Shown one piece after another: positions 56,928 through 64,000 of a stretch of 64,000 nt of DNA. The DNA comes from Microlunatus flavus. Its GTDB lineage: Bacteria > Actinomycetota > Actinomycetes > Propionibacteriales > Propionibacteriaceae. Made by a program: the position numbers and the translations under genes. The notes below the pieces were generated by a model. It saw only the letters and a list, made by a program, of their open reading frames with translations. It did not search any database and had not been told where the DNA came from. The first letter of the stretch is position 1. Every line of letters begins with the position of its first letter. The stretch lies in contig NZ_FOFA01000001.1 in the NCBI RefSeq assembly GCF_900110855.1, positions 310,001-374,000 on the forward strand, read 5' to 3'.

Positions 56928-58373
56928 GTGAGCCCGAAGCAGACCAAGAACGCGGTCCCGGACGACGTCTACCCCGGCATCCAGGCGGAGCGGGTGCAGA
57001 GCCTGAACGACGACGCGGTAGCCGAGGACGGCGCGTACGTCCTCTACTGGATGCAGCAGGCCCAGCGCACCGAGCTGAACCACGCCCTCGAGTACGCGGT
57101 CCGGCGCGCGAACGACCTAGGGCAGCCGCTGCTGGTGGCCTTCGGCCTGATGGACGACTACCCCGAGGCCAACCGGCGCCACTACCACTTCATGGTCCAG
57201 GGCCTGGTCGACGTGGAGCAGGCCCTGGCGAAGCGGCACATCACCTTCGTCGTCCAGCGCGGCAACCCCGCCGACGTCGCGCTGCGGCTCGCCAAGGACG
57301 CGAGCGTCGTCGTCTGCGACCGCGGCTACCTCCGCCCGCAGCGCGAGTGGCGCGAGAAGGTGGCGGAGCAGGCCGGCCGCTCGGTGGTGCAGGTCGAGAG
57401 CGACGTGGTCGTCCCCGTGGAGCTCGTCTCGGACAAGAAGGAGTCCGCCGCCCGGACCATTCGGCCCAAGATCACCCGGCATCTCGACCGCTTCCTGGTG
57501 CCGCTGCCGAAGGCGACGCTCAAGGACACCGGGTCCCCGAAGGCCGACGGCGAGGACCTCTCGGACGTCGACGCGCTGCTCGACCGGCTGGGGCTCGACG
57601 ACGACGTCCCCGTCGTGCCCCTGTTCACCGGTGGGACGAGCGCCGGCAAGAAGGTGCTCCGCGACTTCCTGCGCGACCACTTCGACGTCTACGCCGAGCA
57701 CCGCAACCAGCCGCAGACCTCGGACGTGTCGCACATGAGCAAGTACCTGCACTTCGGCCAGCTGTCGCCGGTCTACATCGCCCTCGAGGCGCAGGAGATG
57801 CCGGCGAGCGAGAACCGCGACGACTTCCTCGAGGAGCTGATCGTCCGGCGCGAGCTGCCGATGAACTTCGTCTACTACGAGCCGCGCTACGACGCGTACG
57901 CCGCGATCCCCGACTTCGCGCGCACGACGCTGAGCGAGCACGAGGACGACGAGCGCGAGCACGTCTACACCCGCGCCCAGCTCGAGGACGCCGAGACGCA
58001 CGACGAGTACTGGAACGCCGCGATGCGGGAGATGAGGGCCACCGGCTACATGCACAACTACATGCGCATGTACTGGGGCAAGAAGATCCTCGAGTGGTCG
58101 AGCACGCCGCAGCACGGCCACGCCACCACGCTCTACCTCAACAACAAGTACTTCCTCGACGGCCGCGACGCGAACTCCTTCTCCAACGTCGCCTGGGTCT
58201 ACGGCCAGCACGACCGCGGCTGGACCGAGCGGGAGGTCTTCGGCAAGGTCCGCTACATGAACGCCGCCGGCCTCGAGCGCAAGGCGAAGCCGAAGGAGTA
58301 CGTCGCCAAGGTCGACGAGCTCGAGCGCGAGGTCGCGGAGAAGTCCGAGGGCAGGCCAGGCCACGCTCCCTGA
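56928..58373 (+). CDS. phr: Class II deoxyribodipyrimidine photolyase
   Basis: A 481-residue light-driven CPD photolyase. YVLYWMQQAQRTELNHALEYAVRRAN begins the antenna domain. The FAD domain has MSKYLHFGQLSPVYIAL, ELPMNFVYYEPRYDAY, ATGYMHNYMRMYWGKKILEWS and FLDGRDANSFSNVAWVYGQHDRGWTEREVFGKVRYMN. These strings are specific to class II enzymes, which repair cyclobutane pyrimidine dimers. GTG start. The stop TGA (58371-58373) is supplied by a REP-like repeat. Confidence 0.95.
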   Translation: MSPKQTKNAVPDDVYPGIQAERVQSLNDDAVAEDGAYVLYWMQQAQRTELNHALEYAVRRANDLGQPLLVAFGLMDDYPEANRRHYHFMVQGLVDVEQALAKRHITFVVQRGNPADVALRLAKDASVVVCDRGYLRPQREWREKVAEQAGRSVVQVESDVVVPVELVSDKKESAARTIRPKITRHLDRFLVPLPKATLKDTGSPKADGEDLSDVDALLDRLGLDDDVPVVPLFTGGTSAGKKVLRDFLRDHFDVYAEHRNQPQTSDVSHMSKYLHFGQLSPVYIALEAQEMPASENRDDFLEELIVRRELPMNFVYYEPRYDAYAAIPDFARTTLSEHEDDEREHVYTRAQLEDAETHDEYWNAAMREMRATGYMHNYMRMYWGKKILEWSSTPQHGHATTLYLNNKYFLDGRDANSFSNVAWVYGQHDRGWTEREVFGKVRYMNAAGLERKAKPKEYVAKVDELEREVAEKSEGRPGHAP

Positions 58374-58385
58374 GCCTGTCGAGGG
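58369..58385. repeat. Single REP-like copy overlapping the photolyase stop
   Basis: CCTGAGCCTGTCGAGGG, a single copy of the 17-mer family, whose TGA (58371-58373) is the stop codon of the photolyase gene. Confidence 0.8.
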
Positions 58386-58443
58386 CCGCCAGGGCGGGCC
58401 CGAGCCCGACGACGAGCTCAGCGGACGTGCGTGTGCACCGCCG

Positions 58444-59067
58444 TCAGCGCACCACGACCAGGTCCGCCGGCCAGTCGGCGCGCCCGGTGAGGGTGAGCAG
58501 CAGGTCCGTCCCGCGCCCCTGGTCGAGGACGGCGGCGGTCGCCAGGGTGGCGGTCTCGCGCAGCGCGGCCGCGGGGACGTCGGGGTCGAGGCCGAGGGCT
58601 CCGGCGACATCGAGGCTGTGGACGACCAGCTCGAAGGTCCGGGTGGGCAGGTAGGAGACCAGCCGCATGCCGCCGCCGATCGTCTCCACCAGCGTCGACG
58701 GGTCGGCGGCCCGCACCCGCGTGACCGCGCGGTCCGCGGTGGTCGACACCCACGCGTACGGGTCGTCGCCGAGCTCCTGCCCGGCGCTCACGCCGCGGGC
58801 GAAGACCGCGTCGCCGTCGGACTTCCCGGCGCCGCGCAGGTAGGCCGCGGCCGTCGGCAGGTCCTCCTGCTGCGCGGGCCGGTCGAGGTAGGTGGTCACG
58901 GTCACGAGCGCACGCGCCGTGTGCCCGACCAGCGCACGCAGGTCCCAGCGACCGAGCCCCGGCCGGTCCCAGCCGCCGTCGACGCGCCCGACCAGATCGA
59001 CGAACGCCCCGGTCGCCGCCTCGAAGGCCTCCAGCACCGGCGCCGCCGGACCCTCCCAGCCGCTCAT
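58444..59067 (-). CDS. Maleylpyruvate isomerase family mycothiol-dependent enzyme
   Basis: A 207-residue DinB/MDMPI-fold protein. DRPGLGRWDLRALVGHTARALVTVTTYLDRPAQ contains a metal-ligand His (GHTARA), DPYAWVSTTADRAVTRVRAAD follows, and RTFELVVHSLDVAGALGLDPD contains the second His. This is the usual pattern for mycothiol-dependent enzymes of mostly unknown substrate. ATG 59065-59067 overlaps the OsmC gene stop (ATGA). It depends on mycothiol only by family inference. Confidence 0.88.
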   Translation of the reverse strand: MSGWEGPAAPVLEAFEAATGAFVDLVGRVDGGWDRPGLGRWDLRALVGHTARALVTVTTYLDRPAQQEDLPTAAAYLRGAGKSDGDAVFARGVSAGQELGDDPYAWVSTTADRAVTRVRAADPSTLVETIGGGMRLVSYLPTRTFELVVHSLDVAGALGLDPDVPAAALRETATLATAAVLDQGRGTDLLLTLTGRADWPADLVVVR

Positions 59068-59561
59068 CGCGCCACCTCCCTCTCTGCCGTGCCCTGGACC
59101 GTGCCCTGCACCGTCACCGTCGCCTCGTGCCGCACCGGAAAGCTCACCGACGACGCGATGAAGCACGCGTCGTGGGCGGGACCGTGCAGCGCCTCCGCCT
59201 GCTCGACCATCGACGCGTCGGCGACCACCACCTCGGGCCGCAGCACGGCCTCGGTGAAGTGCCCGCCCATCCCCTCCTGGCTCATCGTGGCCGCGGCGTG
59301 GTCGGTGTAGGACGTCACGACCACGCCCGCCCGGGCGCAGAAGGACAGGTACGACAGCAGGTGGCACTCCGAGAGGGCGGCCAGCAGGAGCAGCTCGGGG
59401 TTCCACAGGGCCGGGTCGCCGCGGAACGGCCGGTCCGCCGACCCCACCAGCACCGGCCGGCCCGGCGCGACGACCTCGTGGCGGCGCGCGTACGTGCGGT
59501 AGTCGCGCGTGCCGCCCGGGTCGGCCCAGGTCAGCTGCGTCGCGTAGCGGTGCTCGGCCAC
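59064..59561 (-). CDS. OsmC family peroxiredoxin-like protein
   Basis: A 165-residue OsmC/Ohr-fold protein. PALWNPELLLLAALSECHLLSYLSFCARAGVVV has the first reactive Cys in SECHLLSYL, and HGPAHDACFIASSVSFPVRHEATV has the second. These thiol peroxidases reduce hydroperoxides with a Cys pair. GTG start. It is co-translated with the MDMPI gene (ATGA overlap), giving a thiol-linked two-gene unit. Confidence 0.92.
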   Translation of the reverse strand: MAEHRYATQLTWADPGGTRDYRTYARRHEVVAPGRPVLVGSADRPFRGDPALWNPELLLLAALSECHLLSYLSFCARAGVVVTSYTDHAAATMSQEGMGGHFTEAVLRPEVVVADASMVEQAEALHGPAHDACFIASSVSFPVRHEATVTVQGTVQGTAEREVAR

Positions 59562-59590
59562 GGGGCCGACAGTAGCGAGGCCCGTCCCCC

Positions 59591-59621
59591 GAACGCTCGC
59601 TGAGCCCGTCAGGGAGCGTTC
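59591..59621. repeat. Hairpin-forming REP-like unit
   Basis: GAACGCTC (59591-59598) pairs with GAGCGTTC (59614-59621), and CTGA pairs with TCAG inside, giving a 12-bp stem with one G-G mismatch and a GCCCG tip. Its sequence resembles a collapsed REP unit. It lies between divergent genes, so it is not a terminator of either. Confidence 0.65.
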
Positions 59622-59666
59622 CGCCGCGACGCGCCGCCCGCCGGCAGGGGTTCCTACACTGGGCGG

Positions 59667-59732
59667 GTGGGCGCGACGGCAGGGACGGGGCAGGGTCGCG
59701 CGCGCCCGTACGTCTGCGCCGGTCTGCGCTGA
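59667..59732 (+). CDS. Putative leaderless leader ORF upstream of the CopD-CtaG gene
   Basis: A 21-codon ORF from GTG 59667 ends in TGA 59730-59732. Its last base is the A of the ATG at 59732 (TGATG). TACACT at 59655-59660 lies 6 nt before the GTG, typical of leaderless transcripts. The peptide starts VGATAGTGQGR and ends RPYVCAGLR with one Cys. No good Shine-Dalgarno precedes the main ATG, so main-gene translation may rely on reinitiation after this ORF. Confidence 0.45.
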   Translation: MGATAGTGQGRARPYVCAGLR

Positions 59733-61780
59733 TGGCGAGCACCACGGCCACGCGGCCGGCCGCGCGCAGCACCGAGGAACCGACCGGCTCCGGGCGGCTC
59801 GTCCTCGTCACCGCGGGTGCCGTCGCGGTCGTCGTGGCCCTCGTGCTCCTCGGCACGACCGGCGCGCTGGCCGCGCCGAGCGCCGGGCTGCTCGACCCGG
59901 GCCCGCTGACCCGCTACGGACTGCCGGCCGCGCGCGCCGTGCACGACACGGCCGCCTCGCTGACCGTCGGCCTGCTCGTGCTGGCCGCCTGGACCGTCGC
60001 CCCGGCGCCCGGGAAGAGCGTCGACAGCCTCGCCGGCCCCCGCCGCTCGATGGTCCGGGCCGCGACCGTGTCGGCGCTGGTCTGGGCCGGGGCCGCCGTG
60101 GTCGTGCTCGTCCTCACCGCCGCCGACGTCGCCGGGTTCTCGCCGTCGCAGCCCGGCTTCAGCCTGGTCTTCTTCTCCTTCACCTCCCAGCTGGAGCTCG
60201 GTCGGGCGCTGCTGGTGAGCCTGCTGCTCGTCCTGCTGGTGGCCGTGCTCTGCACCCTGGCCACGCGCGTCGTCGCGGTCGCCTGGGCCGCCGTCGTCGC
60301 CGTCCTCGCGGTCCTGCCGCTCTCGCTCGCCGGCCACGCCGGCGGCACGGACAACCACATGACGGCCGTCGACAGCCTCGCGCTGCACCTGGTCGGCGTC
60401 GTGGTCTGGGTGGGAGGGCTCGGCGCGCTCGTCCTCACCGGCGGCCGGCTCGGCGACCAGCGGGCGGCGGTCGTACGCCGCTACTCGGGCCTGGCGGCCG
60501 CCTGCTTCGCCCTGGTCACCGTCTCGGGCCTCGTGAACGCCGCGCTCCGGGTCGGCTCGTTCGCCGGCCTCGCCACCCCGTACGGCCTCCTCGTCGTCGG
60601 CAAGGTGGCCGCGCTCGCGCTGCTCTTCGTCGCCGGCCTCGCGCACCGGCGCCGGACCATCCCGCGCCTGGGCACCGACCGTTCCGCGTTCGCGCGTCTG
60701 GCCGCGGTCGAGCTGCTGGTCATGGGCGCGACGCTCGGCCTGGCCGTCGCCCTGTCGCGCTCCGCACCGCCGGTGCCCGAGACGCCGGACACCGCGGACC
60801 GGGTGGCGTCGCTGCTCGGCTACCCCGCGCCGGCGCCCTTCACCGTCGGGCGCTACCTGACCGCGTTCTACCCCGAGCTCCTCTGGCTGGTCGTCGCGCT
60901 CGTGATGCTCGGCCTCTACCTCGCCGGCGCGCTCAAGCTGCACCGCCGCGGCGACCGCTGGCCCCTGCAGCGGACCCTCTTCTGGACCCTCGGCTGCCTG
61001 GCGCTGGTCTACGTGACCAGCGGCGGGCCGGGCGTGTACGGACGGCTGGGCTTCAGCCTGCACATGGTCCAGCACATGGCGCTGATGGTGCTGGTGCCCT
61101 TCCTGCTCGTCTTCGGCGCGCCGATCACGCTGGCCCTGCGCGCCCTGGACGCGCGGCGCGACCGCAGCTTCGGCCCGCGCGAGACGCTGCTGCGCCTCAT
61201 CCACGCACCGGTGCTCAAGTTCCTGGGCAACCCCGTCGTCACCGCCGCGCTCTTCACCGGCGGCCTGACCGTCTTCTACTACACGCCCCTGTTCGGCCTG
61301 GCCCTGGCGACGCACACGGGCCACGTGCTGATGACGGCGCACTTCCTGCTCACCGGCTACCTGTTCGTCTGGTCGCTGGTGGGCCTCGACCCGGGCCCGG
61401 AGCGGCCGCCGTACGCGTTCCGGCTGCTGATCCTGCTCGTCACGCTGGCCTTCCACGCGTTCTTCGGCATCGCCCTGATGTCCGGCTCCGCGCTGCTGGC
61501 GCCCGACTGGTGGTCGGCGCTCGGCCACACCGACACCGCGGCGCTGGTCGCCGACCAGCAGCGCGGCGGTGCGATCGCCTGGGGCGCGGGCGACCTCCCC
61601 TCGCTCGCGCTGGGCGTGGCCCTGCTCGCCGGGTGGCTCCGCAGCGACCGGCAGACCAGCAGGCGGCTCGACCGCCAGGCCGACCGCGACGACGACGCCG
61701 AGCTCAAGGCCTACAACGCCCGGCTGAGCGCGCTGTCGACGGCGCGCGAGAGCCGCCGCCCCTCGGAGCCGGCGGAGTGA
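59732..61780 (+). CDS. CopD-CtaG fusion: copper import/cytochrome oxidase assembly membrane protein
   Basis: A 682-residue protein of about fourteen helices. The N-terminal half (about 25-325) is CopD-like, with AGHAGGTDNHMTAVDSLALHLVGVVVWVGGLGALVL (GHA, H-x-G-x-W-G) and YSGLAAACFALVTVSG. The C-terminal half (about 370-640) is CtaG_Cox-like: HMVQHMALMVLVPFLLVFGAPITLALRAL, THTGHVLMTAHFLLTGYLFVWSLVGLDP and AFHAFFGIALMSGSALLAPDWW. The two halves are separate in some bacteria and fused in many actinobacteria. It handles copper for the heme-copper oxidase. A charged C-terminus follows. Confidence 0.93.
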   Translation: MASTTATRPAARSTEEPTGSGRLVLVTAGAVAVVVALVLLGTTGALAAPSAGLLDPGPLTRYGLPAARAVHDTAASLTVGLLVLAAWTVAPAPGKSVDSLAGPRRSMVRAATVSALVWAGAAVVVLVLTAADVAGFSPSQPGFSLVFFSFTSQLELGRALLVSLLLVLLVAVLCTLATRVVAVAWAAVVAVLAVLPLSLAGHAGGTDNHMTAVDSLALHLVGVVVWVGGLGALVLTGGRLGDQRAAVVRRYSGLAAACFALVTVSGLVNAALRVGSFAGLATPYGLLVVGKVAALALLFVAGLAHRRRTIPRLGTDRSAFARLAAVELLVMGATLGLAVALSRSAPPVPETPDTADRVASLLGYPAPAPFTVGRYLTAFYPELLWLVVALVMLGLYLAGALKLHRRGDRWPLQRTLFWTLGCLALVYVTSGGPGVYGRLGFSLHMVQHMALMVLVPFLLVFGAPITLALRALDARRDRSFGPRETLLRLIHAPVLKFLGNPVVTAALFTGGLTVFYYTPLFGLALATHTGHVLMTAHFLLTGYLFVWSLVGLDPGPERPPYAFRLLILLVTLAFHAFFGIALMSGSALLAPDWWSALGHTDTAALVADQQRGGAIAWGAGDLPSLALGVALLAGWLRSDRQTSRRLDRQADRDDDAELKAYNARLSALSTARESRRPSEPAE

Positions 61781-62391
61781 GCGGCTCCCGGGCCGCGTCG
61801 GCCTCCACGGCGCTGACGGGCGCGGGCCGTGCTGCCCGGGTCGGGCTGCTCGGCGGCGGTTCGTTGCTGCTCGCCACGGCCGCCCACGTCTCCGGCGGGG
61901 GGTCGCTGCCCGGACCGGGGGTGCTCGTCGTCGCGGGCTTCGTGCTCGGGCTGGTGGCGCTGCTGCTGACGCGGCGCCGCGTACGCCTCCCGGTCGTCCT
62001 GGCCACGCTCGTGCCCCAGCAGGTCGCCCTGCACGTGCTGCTGGACGCCGCGGCCTCGGCCGCCGGGGGCTGCACCCCGGTCCAGGCCGCGCACCACGCG
62101 ATGGCCACCCTGACCTGCATGCCGACCCACGGCATGGGCCCGATGGGCTACGCGTGGCCCATGTTCGTCGGTCACGTCGTCGCCACGCTGGGGACCGCCT
62201 GGCTGCTCGCCCGCGGCGAGGCCTGGTGCTGGCGCCTGGCCGAGCGCGTCACCCGGGCCGCCCTCGTCCAGCCGGGCGCCCGTCCGAGCCGGCGCCGCGC
62301 CCGACCGGTCGTCGAGGCCCTCGTGGGCGCCCTGCCCCGGCGTACGCCGGGCCCCCACGGCTCACGGGCCCCACCCCTGTCCTTCGCGTAG
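61777..62391 (+). CDS. Met/His-rich hypothetical membrane protein
   Basis: A 204-residue protein with four or five helices. The loop HHAMATLTCMPTHGMGPMGYAWPMFVGHV carries many Met, His and Cys residues that could bind copper, though this is inference. GTG 61777 overlaps the CopD-CtaG stop (GTGA), so both are made together. The C-terminal 60 residues are Arg/Pro-rich. The gene recurs beside CopC genes in actinobacteria in my recollection. Confidence 0.72.
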   Translation: MSGSRAASASTALTGAGRAARVGLLGGGSLLLATAAHVSGGGSLPGPGVLVVAGFVLGLVALLLTRRRVRLPVVLATLVPQQVALHVLLDAAASAAGGCTPVQAAHHAMATLTCMPTHGMGPMGYAWPMFVGHVVATLGTAWLLARGEAWCWRLAERVTRAALVQPGARPSRRRARPVVEALVGALPRRTPGPHGSRAPPLSFA

Positions 62392-62473
62392 CCGACGTCC
62401 GCCGTCCCGACGGCGGGCACCCACGCCCCTCCGGCCCTGCCGTGGGCGCCGACCGCTTCGACGAAGGATCCGC

Positions 62474-63070
62474 ATGCCTCGCTCCACGAGCTCCACCGCA
62501 CCTCCCGGCCGGCCGCGGCCGGCCCGCCGCGTCCTCGCCACCCTGGGCGCCGGCCTCGCCCTCGCCCTCGCCCTCGGCGCGCCCGCGTACGCGCACGACG
62601 AGCTCACCGCCAGCAACCCGACCGACGGCGACTCGCTCGGCCACCCGCCCGCGCAGGTCGTGCTGACCTTCGAGGAGGCGCCCGTCGACCTCGGCCTGCA
62701 GGTCGTCGTGACCGGCCCCGACGGCCCCGTCTCCGCCGGCGCCCCGCGCATCGAGGGCACGACCGTCGTGCAGGACGTGCAACCCTCGGCCCCCGCCGGT
62801 CGTTACACCGTGGAGTGGCGCGTGACGTCGGACGACGGGCACCCCGTGTCCGGGCGGTTCGGCTTCAGCGCGCAGGCCGCCGGCACCGGTGCGACGCCGG
62901 GGGCCACGGCAGCGCCGACCTCGGCCGCGACCCCGGCACCCGCCGAGGCCCCTCGTCGCGAGCCGCTCATCCCGTCGTGGGCGTGGATCATCGGCGGCGT
63001 GATCGTCATCGTGGCCGCGGTCCGGCTCAACCGGCGCTCCGCCGCCGCGAACAAGCAGCAGGAGGACTGA
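62474..63070 (+). CDS. copC: CopC-domain copper-binding protein
   Basis: A 198-residue exported protein. A signal peptide (about 18-41, ending APAYA-H) leaves the mature N-terminus HDELTASNPTDGD, where His1 is the usual copper ligand of CopC/YcnJ-type domains. Other ligands lie in TSDDGHPVSGRFGF. The Ig-like domain is followed by an Ala/Pro/Thr linker and one C-terminal membrane helix (about 170-188). It precedes the thioredoxin gene by 3 nt. It suits delivery of copper to the CopD-CtaG protein. Confidence 0.92.
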   Translation: MPRSTSSTAPPGRPRPARRVLATLGAGLALALALGAPAYAHDELTASNPTDGDSLGHPPAQVVLTFEEAPVDLGLQVVVTGPDGPVSAGAPRIEGTTVVQDVQPSAPAGRYTVEWRVTSDDGHPVSGRFGFSAQAAGTGATPGATAAPTSAATPAPAEAPRREPLIPSWAWIIGGVIVIVAAVRLNRRSAAANKQQED

Positions 63071-63073
63071 GAG

Positions 63074-63898
63074 ATGGCGAAGACCGCCAGCACCAAGCCG
63101 GGCGGCCGGAACGACCCCGCCGCCTCCGACCGCCGTCGCCAGGCCCGGGCCGCCCAGCAGGCCGCCCTGGCCCGGGCCAAGCGGCGCCGCACCCTCACCC
63201 AGGTGGCCATCATCGGCGGCGTCGCCGTCGTCGTCATCGCCATCGTCGCCACGGCGGTCCTGCTCGGCCGGCGGGGCTCGACCCCGGCCGCCGACGGCAC
63301 GGCCGGCGGTGCACCGTCCTTCAGCGGCACGACGAACGTCGGCTCCGGCGCCTCCGTGCCGCTCGCCATCGGGGGCAGCGACGTCCCGAACGGCGTCCGC
63401 GTCGGCAAGACGGACGCCAAGGTCACCATGGACCTCTGGGTCGACTACTCCTGCCCGCACTGCCAGGAGTTCGAGGGGCAGAACAACGCCACGATCACCG
63501 ACCTCGTCGCCTCCGGCAAGCTCGCGGTGACCTACCACAACATCCAGATCGTCACCGACTACGGCACCGAGGCCGGCAGCGCCTCGGCCTGCATGGCGGT
63601 GCACGACCCGGGCGCGTGGCCGGCCTTCAACGCGGCGCTGTACGCCAACCACACCGCCGGGACCGACGGTTGGGGGCCGAGCGACTTCGCCTCGTTCGCC
63701 GCCTCGAACGGCGCCGGCGACGCGACGCAGAAGTGCATCACCGACGCTCCGTACAAGGACTGGATCAGCCAGAACACGGCGGCCTCGGTGAAGGCCGGCG
63801 TGACGGGGACGCCGACGATGTTCATCGACGGCGCCAAGACCGACACCCTCTCCGGCCAGGCCCTCGTCGACCGCGTGAACTCGCTGGCCAGTGCCTGA
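63074..63898 (+). CDS. Membrane-anchored DsbA-like thioredoxin domain protein
   Basis: A 274-residue protein. A basic N-terminus (RRRQARAAQQAALARAKRRR) precedes one helix (about 43-64). The periplasmic Thioredoxin_4 domain has TMDLWVDYSCPHCQEFEGQNN (CPHC) and the cis-Pro loop AGVTGTPTMFIDG. DsbA-type proteins of this kind oxidise secreted thiols and are usually recharged by a VKOR-type protein. It lies 3 nt after copC. Its end overlaps the next start by 8 nt. Confidence 0.92.
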   Translation: MAKTASTKPGGRNDPAASDRRRQARAAQQAALARAKRRRTLTQVAIIGGVAVVVIAIVATAVLLGRRGSTPAADGTAGGAPSFSGTTNVGSGASVPLAIGGSDVPNGVRVGKTDAKVTMDLWVDYSCPHCQEFEGQNNATITDLVASGKLAVTYHNIQIVTDYGTEAGSASACMAVHDPGAWPAFNAALYANHTAGTDGWGPSDFASFAASNGAGDATQKCITDAPYKDWISQNTAASVKAGVTGTPTMFIDGAKTDTLSGQALVDRVNSLASA

Positions 63899-64000
63899 GC
63901 CCGAGACCCGCTCGACCCTGGTCGACCGGGAGGCCGCGCGCGTCGTCGAGCCGGAGCCCGCGGTCGAGCCGGAGCTCCCGGTCGAGCCCGACGACGAGGA
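63891..64000 (+). CDS. Start of a further gene, N-terminus only
   Basis: GTG 63891 overlaps the previous stop by 8 nt and the frame is open to the right edge. The visible 36 residues are Pro/Glu-rich with repeats VEPEPAVEPELPVEPDDE, a disordered acidic head. A vitamin K epoxide reductase-like gene often follows such thioredoxins, which would fit, but the visible part cannot show this. Confidence 0.55.
   Translation, partial: MPEPETRSTLVDREAARVVEPEPAVEPELPVEPDDE

Noticed and set aside
59591-59621. Terminator call for the hairpin
   Set aside because: It lies between two divergent starts, so neither neighbouring gene would be terminated by it.

Overview
The window is high-GC DNA dense with genes, and the gene content is that of an actinobacterium. 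Markers include a WhiB protein, a mycothiol-dependent maleylpyruvate isomerase-type enzyme, an F420:NADPH reductase, a Crp/GlxR-type regulator, a small SRP RNA, many GTG starts and probable leaderless promoters with TANNNT about 6-7 nt before the start codon. Gene order and the CCTGAGCCTGTCGAAGG-type intergenic repeats suggest the order Propionibacteriales (Nocardioides/Microlunatus-like), which is inference. I see no plasmid, prophage, CRISPR array or intact insertion sequence.

Region by region. 1-6.2 kb: end of an MFS transporter, a MarR regulator divergent from an SDR-like gene, a holin-fold membrane protein, a polytopic membrane protein, a GH13 alpha-glucosidase and an HD-domain protein. 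6.2-24.4 kb: this closely follows the Mycobacterium tuberculosis Rv3672c-Rv3683 neighbourhood as I remember it. It holds NUDIX/TlpA/nth, crp, metallo-beta-lactamase/NUDIX/RidA/DUF4177, two ArsA ATPases, whiB4/wblA, ponA2 and a metallophosphoesterase. Inserted within it are a radical SAM gene, an HtrA protease, a VOC protein, an SDR/TetR pair and an F420 reductase. 24.4-33 kb: tRNA-Pro, MFS transporter plus universal stress protein, aminotransferase plus RraA protein, a GH16-like protein, a PHP phosphatase and a polar amino-acid ABC transporter. 33-46.5 kb: a second block with Rv3709c-Rv3721c-type content (amidase, aspartokinase, recR, ybaB, dnaX), then a two-component system, DUF72, HAD, the SRP RNA gene ffs and tRNA-Ser. 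46.5-58.4 kb: DNA repair genes (Mug-like glycosylase, class II photolyase), fatty-acid desaturase, cardiolipin synthase, orphan response regulator, sigma factor and trpS. 58.4-64 kb: MDMPI and OsmC proteins, then a copper/redox export cluster (CopD-CtaG fusion, Met/His-rich membrane protein, CopC, thioredoxin-fold DsbA-like protein and the start of a further gene).

How the genes work together: genes are packed into short operons with 1-11 nt overlaps. Examples are nth-tlpA-NUDIX-HD, DUF4177-RidA-NUDIX-MBL, npdG-arsA-arsA, the ABC permease-ATPase pair, the histidine kinase-response regulator pair, and the terminal CopD/CtaG-CopC-Trx run. Translational coupling looks important. Two genes (npdG and the CopD-CtaG fusion) are preceded by tiny, apparently leaderless ORFs whose stop codons overlap the downstream start. 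The aspartokinase gene carries a well-placed internal start for a separate beta subunit.

Non-coding features worth attention are a composite repeat of about 95 bp present three times, a seven-copy tandem expansion of its core, a 436-bp structured intergenic region with a perfect 23-bp inverted repeat, and an SRP RNA with a UGAC-type apical loop. I did not find clear evidence of a wholly new multi-gene system. The best leads are the leader ORFs, the structured repeats, the non-canonical starts and the paired operators.
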